Positions 1-5,258 of a DNA stretch of 7,497 bases are shown piece by piece. Source of the stretch: Bacillota bacterium (lineage in GTDB: Bacteria; Bacillota; Dethiobacteria; Dethiobacterales; Dethiobacteraceae); NCBI GenBank assembly GCA_024650095.1, contig JANKMV010000094.1:1-7497 (forward strand). The letters run 5' to 3'. The position numbers and the translations under genes were made by a program. The notes beneath the pieces were generated by a model that did not search any database, had not been told where the DNA came from, and saw only the letters and a program-made list of their open reading frames with translations. Numbering within the stretch: position 1 is the stretch's first letter; each line of letters starts with the position of its first letter.

Positions 1-126
1 GCATATGCGCAAAAACTAGCACCCACTCTGACACCGGAGAAAATTATGGTGATTTGCCTTTCTGGCCGAGGAGATAAGGATGTGGCCGCCATTGCTCGCT
101 ACCAGGGGGTGAAGATAGATGAATAG
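1..126 (+). CDS. trpB: Tryptophan synthase beta subunit, C-terminal end (5' truncated by window)
   Basis: This is the last 41 codons of TrpB, which condenses indole with L-serine using pyridoxal phosphate in the alpha2beta2 tryptophan synthase complex in the cytoplasm. Frame 1 is open from the first base to the TAG at 124-126. It contains LSGRGDKD, the conserved C-terminal TrpB motif whose serine contacts the PLP ring nitrogen in characterised enzymes. The upstream [10 protein letters not shown] stretch also fits the helix that precedes this motif. The PLP lysine and the catalytic core lie outside the window. The stop overlaps the trpA start by 8 nt, so the two subunits are probably translationally coupled, as is usual for trpBA. 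Identification is secure despite the short length because of the motif and the adjacent trpA. Confidence 0.95.
   Translation, partial: AYAQKLAPTLTPEKIMVICLSGRGDKDVAAIARYQGVKIDE
104..111 (+). promoter_or_regulatory. Ribosome binding site for trpA, inside trpB
   Basis: AGGGGGTG, one mismatch from AGGAGGTG, lies 7 nt before the trpA ATG at 119. It supports ATG 119 as the true start even though that start overlaps the trpB stop codon. Confidence 0.7.
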
Positions 127-889
127 GTTACAGGGTGTATTTGATCAGGGTAGGGCCTTTATTCCCTTTATCACGGCAGGCGACCCATCGCTTGCCCTGA
201 CAGAAAAATTGGTGCTGCAACTGGCAGCCGCAGGAGCTGATTTAATTGAACTGGGCATTCCCTTCTCCGATCCCGTTGCCGAGGGAGACGTGATACAGGC
301 CGCTGATGCGCGCGCCCTTGCCAATGGCTATACTACGGATACATTGTTTGCCATGATTAGACGTATTCGCACGTCTTCTCCAGTACCCATTGCTTTAATG
401 ACGTATGTTAATCCCATTTTTGTCTTTGGTACGGATCGCTTTATGAAAAATTGTCACGAGTGTAGTATTGATGCTGTAATCGTACCTGATGTTCCCTATG
501 AGGAGAAGGATGAACTACTGCTTCAGTGCAGAAAACACGGTATTACCCTCATCTCCATGATAGCACCCACATCGCAGCAGCGCATTCAGATGATCGCTAG
601 GGAAGCCGAAGGGTTTGTCTACTGCGTCTCCTCCCTGGGCGTAACGGGCGTACGGCGTTCTCTTGATAGTGAAGTTGAGAAAATGATAAGACTTGTGAAG
701 GAAGTTAAAGATATACCTTGTGCTGTTGGTTTTGGCATTTCAACACCGGAGCAAGCTGTAGAGATGGCACAAGCTGCCGATGGCATTATTGTGGGCAGTG
801 CCATCGTTAAAATCGTGGAGCAATACGGCCACGCTTGTGTGCCGCATGTTGTGGAATATGTAAAAATGATGAAGCAGGCCATTGGATAA
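119..889 (+). CDS. trpA: Tryptophan synthase alpha subunit
   Basis: TrpA cleaves indole-3-glycerol phosphate to indole and glyceraldehyde 3-phosphate and passes indole through a tunnel to TrpB. The protein is 256 aa, slightly shorter than the usual 260-268, and reads as a complete TIM barrel. Visible motifs are FITAGDPS (17-24) on beta strand 1, [10 protein letters not shown] (43-52) with the catalytic glutamate at E44 (E49 in E. coli), YVNPIFVFG (96-104), loop 6 LGVTG (173-177), GFGIS (204-208), and [10 protein letters not shown] (226-235) with the phosphate-binding serine. Y168 corresponds to E. coli Y175. One oddity is that the residue aligned with catalytic D60 of E. coli is glutamate (E55, in DPVAEGD). 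The start at 119 has a good ribosome binding site. The gene overlaps trpB by 8 nt, and 24 nt separate it from trpD. Family assignment is certain; the effect of the Asp-to-Glu change is inferred to be tolerable. Confidence 0.97.
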   Translation: MNRLQGVFDQGRAFIPFITAGDPSLALTEKLVLQLAAAGADLIELGIPFSDPVAEGDVIQAADARALANGYTTDTLFAMIRRIRTSSPVPIALMTYVNPIFVFGTDRFMKNCHECSIDAVIVPDVPYEEKDELLLQCRKHGITLISMIAPTSQQRIQMIAREAEGFVYCVSSLGVTGVRRSLDSEVEKMIRLVKEVKDIPCAVGFGISTPEQAVEMAQAADGIIVGSAIVKIVEQYGHACVPHVVEYVKMMKQAIG

Positions 890-900
890 GGATCACAAAG

Positions 901-908
901 AAAAGGAG
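901..908 (+). promoter_or_regulatory. Ribosome binding site for trpD
   Basis: AAAAGGAG lies in the 24-nt trpA-trpD gap. It is 5 nt before the ATG at 914 and 8 nt before the in-frame ATG at 917. The protein therefore starts either MMIKN or MIKN, and spacing alone slightly favours the second Met. Confidence 0.7.
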
Positions 909-913
909 AGAAA

Positions 914-1948
914 ATGATGATTAAAAATATCTTACAGAAATTAACGGAAAAGGTTAATTTAACAGCAGAGGAAGTATATAGCGTGATCGTCGCCATTAAA
1001 AATGATGAAATTAGCGATGTGCAAATCGCCGGTTTTCAAGTGGCACTGTTAATGAAGGGACCAACCCTAATAGAAATTACAGCCATTGCCCAAGCTATGC
1101 GAGATAATTGTATCCCCATTTATCCGCAGGTTGCGGCTGAATTAATGGATACCTGTGGCACCGGTGGTGGCTTAAGCACCTTTAATATTTCCACTTCTGT
1201 GGCCTTCGTGGCCGCCGCTGCAGGTATTCCCGTTGCAAAACACGGTAGTCGTTCCATTTCTAGCCTTTCTGGCAGTGCAGATGTTTTGGAAGCTCTGGGT
1301 GTAGAAATTAATCAAAGTCCAAAAGCGGTGGAGAAACTGATTGAAGATATCGGTATTGCTTTTCTCTACGCACCGCTCTTTCATCCTGTCATGGGTAAGG
1401 TTCTCCCGCCAGAGAAAGATTTGGGCATTAAGACGATCTTCTATACTATTATTGGGCCTCTAATTAACCCTTCACAGGCAACAAAGCATGTATTAGGCGT
1501 TTATAAGCCTGAACTTTTAGATACTGTGACCCACGTCGCTGCCTCACTGGGCTATACACGAGCGCTTTTTGTACACGGTGATGACGGGTTAGATGAGATA
1601 TCGCTCCTAGGCAAAACCAGTATCAATGAACTCAATCACGGCACCATTAGCCGCTATGTCATTACTCCAGAAGACTATGGTTTTTCACGTTGCACGTTGG
1701 AAGAAATTGCCACGGGAACACCGGAAGAAAACGCCACCATGATTAGCGATGTGTTTTCGTGCAAGGATAAAGGCCCGCGTCGTGACGCTGTCCTTCTCAA
1801 TGCGGCCGGTGCTTTAATGATTGGTGGAAAAACAGAAACTTTTCTAGAGGGCATACAGGTAGCGCGAGAAATCATTGAGAGTGGCGCCGCACAAAACAAA
1901 CTAAACCAACTCATCGTCGCCTCGCAAGATTATCGCATGGTGATGTAA
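914..1948 (+). CDS. trpD: Anthranilate phosphoribosyltransferase
   Basis: TrpD transfers the phosphoribosyl group of PRPP to anthranilate, giving phosphoribosylanthranilate, the second committed step to tryptophan. The 344 aa length is normal for a stand-alone enzyme, and no TrpG glutaminase domain is fused. The N-terminal helical domain (about 1-72) is followed by the PRPP-binding loop DTCGTGGGLSTFNIST (79-94). Then come KHGSRSISS (109-117), SGSADVLEALG (119-129), a segment VLPPEKDLGIKTIFYTIIGP (163-182), the metal-binding acidic pair D227-E228 in GLDEIS, and RRDAVLLNAAGAL (289-301). The common loop is GTGGD; here it is GTGGG. The common VR-ELGIRT segment reads PEKDLGIKT instead. Both look like a coherent subfamily signature, because the surrounding blocks are well kept. 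The gene sits 24 nt after trpA and 1 nt before trpC. Alternative pyrimidine phosphorylase or YbiB-type functions are unlikely given the neighbours. Confidence 0.96.
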   Translation: MMIKNILQKLTEKVNLTAEEVYSVIVAIKNDEISDVQIAGFQVALLMKGPTLIEITAIAQAMRDNCIPIYPQVAAELMDTCGTGGGLSTFNISTSVAFVAAAAGIPVAKHGSRSISSLSGSADVLEALGVEINQSPKAVEKLIEDIGIAFLYAPLFHPVMGKVLPPEKDLGIKTIFYTIIGPLINPSQATKHVLGVYKPELLDTVTHVAASLGYTRALFVHGDDGLDEISLLGKTSINELNHGTISRYVITPEDYGFSRCTLEEIATGTPEENATMISDVFSCKDKGPRRDAVLLNAAGALMIGGKTETFLEGIQVAREIIESGAAQNKLNQLIVASQDYRMVM

Positions 1949-1949
1949 G

Positions 1950-2684
1950 ATGATCGAGCAAAAAACGAGTAAAATCGCATCCTCTTACAGATTTACCGAG
2001 GCATTAAGGACGCACTTGCGTGCAGGGACAATTCCTGTTATCCCGGACATCAAGTGTAAATCACCAAAGGAAGGTGACTTGCTAGGAGGACGTGATCCTA
2101 TTCAGCTAGCTAAAAGTTTAGCTCGGGCAGGAGCACCTGTTATTTCCGTTGTCACTGAAACAAACCATTTTGGTGGCTGCGCAAAATTGCTAAGGCAAAT
2201 AGCACAAGCCACTGAAATACCCGTTTTACGCAAGGATTTTATCACAACGAGAGCGCACCTACGCGCAAGTGTGGAGATGGGTGCCAGTGCTATTCTACTC
2301 ATTGCGGCTATGTTGGAAAAAAAGCAACTCTTATTCTTAATTGAAGAAGCCATGGCATTGGGTTTAGAACCTTTAGTGGAAGTTCATCAGCAAGAGGAAC
2401 TACAAATCATCGCTGGCATCGCCTTAAATTTGATTGGTATAAACAACCGCAAGATTATGACGGGCGAAATGGATAATGGTAACGTGAGTACTACAGAGCA
2501 GTTAGCGGGTTTTGTGCCTGCTAACGCTTTGCTGGTGAGTGAGAGTGGTATAGCATCCTCTCAAGATGTGGAAAGAGCAAAAAAAGCGGGTGCACAGGCA
2601 GTTCTGGTTGGCACCGCCATTATACGAAACCCTGACCCTGTACGTATGTACCAGCAGCTTTCTAAAGTTGAGAGTATGAGATGA
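1950..2684 (+). CDS. trpC: Indole-3-glycerol phosphate synthase
   Basis: TrpC performs the decarboxylating ring closure of CdRP to indole-3-glycerol phosphate, the substrate of TrpA. The protein is 244 aa, short for the family, with only about 32 residues before the first catalytic strand. Visible motifs are IPDIKCKSPKEGD (31-43), containing K35 (K53 in the Sulfolobus enzyme), VVTETNHFGG (67-76), PVLRKDF (91-97) with the catalytic lysine K95 (K110), LVEVHQ (142-147) with E144 (E159), IGINNR (162-167), and SESGI (197-201) at the phosphate site. The glutamate usually found in the EIK motif (E51 in Sulfolobus) is aspartate D33 here. The start is 1 nt after the trpD stop. GGTGAT at 1939-1944, 5 nt upstream and inside trpD, can act as a Shine-Dalgarno sequence, so translation is probably coupled. 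It is not fused to TrpF, unlike the enterobacterial enzyme. Confidence 0.95.
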   Translation: MIEQKTSKIASSYRFTEALRTHLRAGTIPVIPDIKCKSPKEGDLLGGRDPIQLAKSLARAGAPVISVVTETNHFGGCAKLLRQIAQATEIPVLRKDFITTRAHLRASVEMGASAILLIAAMLEKKQLLFLIEEAMALGLEPLVEVHQQEELQIIAGIALNLIGINNRKIMTGEMDNGNVSTTEQLAGFVPANALLVSESGIASSQDVERAKKAGAQAVLVGTAIIRNPDPVRMYQQLSKVESMR

Positions 2685-3352
2685 CGAGAGTAAAGATTTG
2701 TGGCCTTATGAACCACTATGATGTTACACAATGCGTTAACAATGGCGCGGATATGGTAGGCTTTGTCGTCGATTACCCCATTGATGTACCATGGAATCTT
2801 ACAGTAGAAGTAGCTAAAGAGCTGATTAAACAGGTTCCAGCTTTTGTAGAAACCTGTGTTGTTACCGGCGGGAGCGTCGAGAAAGTATTGGCACTGGCGG
2901 ACGTACTTCATCCCAGTGTGATACAACTACACCACCAGGAAACGCTAACAGACGTAAAAGAAATTGCCCACCAGTTACAACGACGCGGTGTGAAGACCAT
3001 CAAAGCCTTGCGGATCAATGAATCTGGCTTGTGCGATTTTGAAATTACAGACCCAATTTTGGCGGCTCTTGCGCTATGCCAATGTAATCTTTCCGCCCTT
3101 TTGGTAGACACGTATAGTGAAACACAACCTGGTGGTACAGGCATTACAGTGGATCTATCGTCTTTTCTGAAGATACAGAAAGCGAGTGTTATCCCTGTGA
3201 TTTTAGCCGGGGGGCTAAAAGCAAATAATGTTGTGGAGATTATTACTAAAACAAAGCCGTATGCCGTTGATGTGTTAACTGGGGTGGAGGAATGTCCTGG
3301 TACGAAGGATCCGGTAAAATTAAAAAAATTTATTGAGCATGTTCGTTGGTAG
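2681..3352 (+). CDS. trpF: Phosphoribosylanthranilate isomerase
   Basis: TrpF performs the Amadori rearrangement of phosphoribosylanthranilate to CdRP, between TrpD and TrpC. The protein is 223 aa, within the usual range for a monofunctional TIM-barrel enzyme. KICGL (5-9) carries the catalytic cysteine C7. IQLHHQE (81-87) corresponds to the VQLHG-E block. LLVDTYSE (140-147) carries D143, the likely general acid. GGTG (151-154), ILAGGL (174-179) and VDVLTGVE (196-203) form the phosphate side of the barrel. Two blocks differ from the textbook family: the F-SPR segment after strand 2 reads FVVDYPIDVPWN (28-39), and VDVSSGVE reads VDVLTGVE. The start ATG overlaps the trpC TGA as ATGA, with no strong ribosome binding site, which suggests termination-reinitiation. 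It is the last trp gene here and no terminator is evident after it. Confidence 0.94.
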   Translation: MTRVKICGLMNHYDVTQCVNNGADMVGFVVDYPIDVPWNLTVEVAKELIKQVPAFVETCVVTGGSVEKVLALADVLHPSVIQLHHQETLTDVKEIAHQLQRRGVKTIKALRINESGLCDFEITDPILAALALCQCNLSALLVDTYSETQPGGTGITVDLSSFLKIQKASVIPVILAGGLKANNVVEIITKTKPYAVDVLTGVEECPGTKDPVKLKKFIEHVRW

Positions 3353-3425
3353 CAAGCTTACCATTGATCTTGGCCGTGTAGCGCAATCTACCGACATGAT
3401 TGACGCCTTATTTTCATACACATAG
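3339..3425 (+). CDS. Possible 28-aa small ORF across the trpF stop, doubtful
   Basis: An ATG inside the end of trpF, in a different frame, opens 28 codons (MFVGSKLT ... DALFSYT) ending in TAG 16 nt before the symporter start. It covers nearly all of the 88-nt gap between trpF and the next gene. The peptide is mildly amphipathic with no membrane segment or motif I recognise, and no good ribosome binding site precedes it. It could be a small coupled gene, a remnant of a lost gene tail, or simply an open frame by chance. Chance is the most likely reading at this length. Confidence 0.12.
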   Translation: MFVGSKLTIDLGRVAQSTDMIDALFSYT

Positions 3426-3429
3426 TGTT

Positions 3430-3436
3430 GGGTGAT
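3430..3436 (+). promoter_or_regulatory. Ribosome binding site for the Na/Pi symporter gene
   Basis: GGGTGAT, complementary to the 3' tail of 16S rRNA around GGTGAT, lies 4 nt before ATG 3441. The junction GGTGATGTAGATG closely resembles the trpD/trpC junction GGTGATGTAAGATG. Confidence 0.5.
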
Positions 3437-3440
3437 GTAG

Positions 3441-4418
3441 ATGGCACTGTTATTTTTAGCGCTTGGCTTAGTGTTGTTTTTAGGTGGGTTACGCTTAATG
3501 TCGGCGGGCATGGAGGGGATGAGTGGCACAGCCTTTGCTGATGCTATACACCGTTATACAAAAACAAGAACTTCTGCTTTTTTCTGTGGCTTACTCTTTA
3601 CGGCTTTAACACAAAGTAGTTCCTTGGCGACAGTGATTGTGGTGGGAGTCGTTGATGCAGGATTAATGAGTTTGGCACCTGCCATAGCGGTGATTATTGG
3701 TGCCAACGTGGGAACAACCTTTACTGGTCAATTGTTGTCCTTTCATTTATATGATTATGCCTTGCCGCTCGCTGCAGTGGGCATCATACTCGCCATCTTT
3801 GGTAAGCGGCGTATACGACAAGGAGGGAGGGCACTTACAGGCGTAAGCGTACTGCTTGTGGGATTAAAAACCATGGGCACCTCGTTGGAGCCTTTTATTA
3901 GTACGCCCTGGTTTAACCAGCTACTAAACACCACCTCCACACATCCTGTGCTGGGCGTTGCAGTGGGAGCATTCTCCACCGCCGTTGTACAAAGCTCCAG
4001 TGCAGTGGTGGGCATGGTCCTGGCGCTGGCAAAGGAAGGTGCTCTAACGCTTGCAGCAGGGGCAGCCGTGGTGGTTGGTGCCGATGTGGGTACTTGCATT
4101 ACTTCTTTACTGGCAGGCCTTGGAGCGGGCGTGGCGGCGCGACGAGCAGCCGTTGCGCATTTACTCTTTAATATTTTTAGTGTATTATTGATTCTGCCGT
4201 TGTTTTCTCACTTCATCAACGTGGCAGCGTCATCTGCCACGACGCTACCCCGCCAACTGGCCAATGCACACACACTCTATAATCTCAGCGGCGCCATCTT
4301 ATTGTTACTTTTTTTAACGCCATTTCAAATTATGGTGGAAAAGCTTGTAAGAAGCGATTATACTAAAAGAAGAAGGATATCCAACGTATTTAGCGAAGTT
4401 ATACGAAAATGGTTTTAA
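3441..4418 (+). CDS. Na+/phosphate symporter family protein (NptA/YqeW-like, no PhoU domain)
   Basis: This is an integral membrane protein of the Na/Pi-cotransporter II-related family, predicted to move phosphate across the cytoplasmic membrane with sodium. It is 325 aa. The family's inverted-repeat design is clear: LTQSSSLATV (56-65) and VVQSSSAVVG (182-191) are the paired QSSS motifs, each followed by a matching glycine-rich block, GANVGTT (87-93) and GADVGTC (213-219). The N terminus GLVLFLGGLRLMSAGMEGMSG (roughly 9-29) is the usual first hairpin, and AHTLYNLSGA (276-285) is the usual late helix. About eight hydrophobic segments are visible. The protein ends in a basic tail (KRRRISN) without the cytoplasmic PhoU-like domain found in longer members such as E. 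coli YjbB, so it resembles the short Bacillus YqeW type. It lies 88 nt after trpF and 19 nt before uppP. Substrate is by family inference; direction and ion coupling are unproven. Confidence 0.88.
   Translation: MALLFLALGLVLFLGGLRLMSAGMEGMSGTAFADAIHRYTKTRTSAFFCGLLFTALTQSSSLATVIVVGVVDAGLMSLAPAIAVIIGANVGTTFTGQLLSFHLYDYALPLAAVGIILAIFGKRRIRQGGRALTGVSVLLVGLKTMGTSLEPFISTPWFNQLLNTTSTHPVLGVAVGAFSTAVVQSSSAVVGMVLALAKEGALTLAAGAAVVVGADVGTCITSLLAGLGAGVAARRAAVAHLLFNIFSVLLILPLFSHFINVAASSATTLPRQLANAHTLYNLSGAILLLLFLTPFQIMVEKLVRSDYTKRRRISNVFSEVIRKWF
4336..4364 (+). promoter_or_regulatory. Possible sigma-A promoter ahead of uppP
   Basis: TGGAAA (4336-4341, four of six matches to TTGACA) and TATACT (4359-4364, five of six to TATAAT) are separated by exactly 17 nt. 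They sit inside the 3' end of the symporter gene. Transcription would begin near 4371, leaving a leader of about 65 nt to the uppP start. Such matches also arise by chance, so this is only a candidate. Confidence 0.3.
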
Positions 4419-4426
4419 TCGTAACC

Positions 4427-4432
4427 AGGAGG
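4427..4432 (+). promoter_or_regulatory. Consensus ribosome binding site for uppP
   Basis: A perfect AGGAGG lies 5 nt before the uppP ATG at 4438. It is the strongest translation signal in the window and fixes the start. It is stronger than the sites of the neighbouring genes, which fits with high or independent expression of uppP. Confidence 0.8.
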
Positions 4433-4437
4433 TTTAC

Positions 4438-5226
4438 ATGGGAAACATAGAAGCAATAATACTGGGTCTAGTCCAAGGTCTTACAGAGTTTCTACCAGTA
4501 TCTAGTTCAGGACATTTAGTTATTTTTCAGGAATTGCTGGGCGTCCAGGAAGCAGGGATCACTTTTGAAGTGATGGTCCACTTCGGGACGCTTTTATCGG
4601 TTATTTGGGTATTCGGTGGAGATATCATTCGCTTAGCTACCCGCTTTACGCGCGAAAAGCAGGAACGACATTTTGTCTTTATGATTCTTTTGGGCACCAT
4701 TCCCACAGCCTTGATGGGATTGTTTTTAGGTGATCTCTTTACACAGTTTTATGATACACCCATCATCACTGGATTTATGTTACTTGTTACGGGTGTAATT
4801 CTGTTTACCCTCTCTCGCCTGACGTCCGGACGTAAAAATGAAGGAACCATGACAGCAAAGGACGCACTTCTCGTCAGTGTGGCCCAAGGAATAGCCATTA
4901 TTCCCGGAATTTCTCGTTCAGGGCTCACCATTTCATCGGCGTTGTGGCGGGGTTTAGATCGCGAGACAGCGGTTCGCTTTTCTTTTCTCGTCTCCATTCC
5001 TGTGATTCTAGGAGCAACATTGTTGGAACTCAAAGATATTAGCGAAATGGGTTTCGTGGGACTAAATAGCACGATGCTGTATGGCATGGTGACGGCCTTC
5101 GTGGCGGGAATTTTTGCCATCCGTCTTTTCGTCAATTTTGTGCAAAAAGGTAAGTTTCATTATTTTGCGTATTACTGCTGGGTTGCAGGGAGCGCCACTA
5201 TTATTTATAAAGTAAGTGGTTTTTAA
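4438..5226 (+). CDS. uppP: Undecaprenyl-diphosphatase UppP (BacA family)
   Basis: UppP dephosphorylates undecaprenyl pyrophosphate to undecaprenyl phosphate, recycling the lipid carrier for peptidoglycan and other wall polymers. Raised dosage is classically linked to bacitracin resistance. The protein is 262 aa, a normal family length, and is strongly hydrophobic with roughly seven or eight membrane segments. The first catalytic motif is QGLTEFLPVSSSGHL (13-27), with Q13 and E17 forming the (E/Q)xxxE motif, and S22/S23 and H26 matching E. coli S26/S27 and H30. The second is PGISRSG (156-162), with R160 matching the essential R174. AVRFSFLVSIPVI (178-190) is the conserved block after it. A consensus AGGAGG precedes the start. 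The gene follows the phosphate symporter by 19 nt and precedes ftsK by 32 nt. Nothing looks broken. Confidence 0.96.
   Translation: MGNIEAIILGLVQGLTEFLPVSSSGHLVIFQELLGVQEAGITFEVMVHFGTLLSVIWVFGGDIIRLATRFTREKQERHFVFMILLGTIPTALMGLFLGDLFTQFYDTPIITGFMLLVTGVILFTLSRLTSGRKNEGTMTAKDALLVSVAQGIAIIPGISRSGLTISSALWRGLDRETAVRFSFLVSIPVILGATLLELKDISEMGFVGLNSTMLYGMVTAFVAGIFAIRLFVNFVQKGKFHYFAYYCWVAGSATIIYKVSGF
5183..5211 (+). promoter_or_regulatory. Possible sigma-A promoter ahead of ftsK
   Basis: TTGCAG (5183-5188) and TATAAA (5206-5211, five of six matches to TATAAT) are 17 nt apart within the last codons of uppP. A start near 5218 would give a leader of about 40 nt before the ftsK ATG. The -35 matches only at TTG, so the call is tentative. 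Confidence 0.28.
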
Positions 5227-5258
5227 TTCTTCGGTTTTATGGGAAGCAGGTGTAACAA

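Noticed and set aside
619..996. Minus-strand open frame opposite trpA and the trpD start, with others like it opposite trpD, trpC, trpF, uppP and ftsK
   Set aside because: These lie antisense to well-supported genes, have no recognisable domains or ribosome binding sites, and read as compositional shadows of the plus-strand codons.
3400..3428. TTGACG (3400-3405) with CATAGT or TAGTGT downstream as a promoter for the symporter gene
   Set aside because: The -35 is good, but the -10 choices are poor or badly spaced (15 nt for CATAGT; three of six matches for TAGTGT). The start site would fall only a few bases before ATG 3441, leaving no room for the ribosome binding site.
3353..3440. Rho-independent terminator after trpF
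   Set aside because: The only inverted repeat seen is a 4-bp GTAG/CTAC stem around 3377-3391 with no T-run after it. This is too weak to call.
5227..5258. Terminator or alternative ATG start (5239) between uppP and ftsK
   Set aside because: No stem-loop with a T-run is present. The frame from ATG 5239 stops after 16 codons, whereas ATG 5259 has AGGTG upstream and opens the full translocase.
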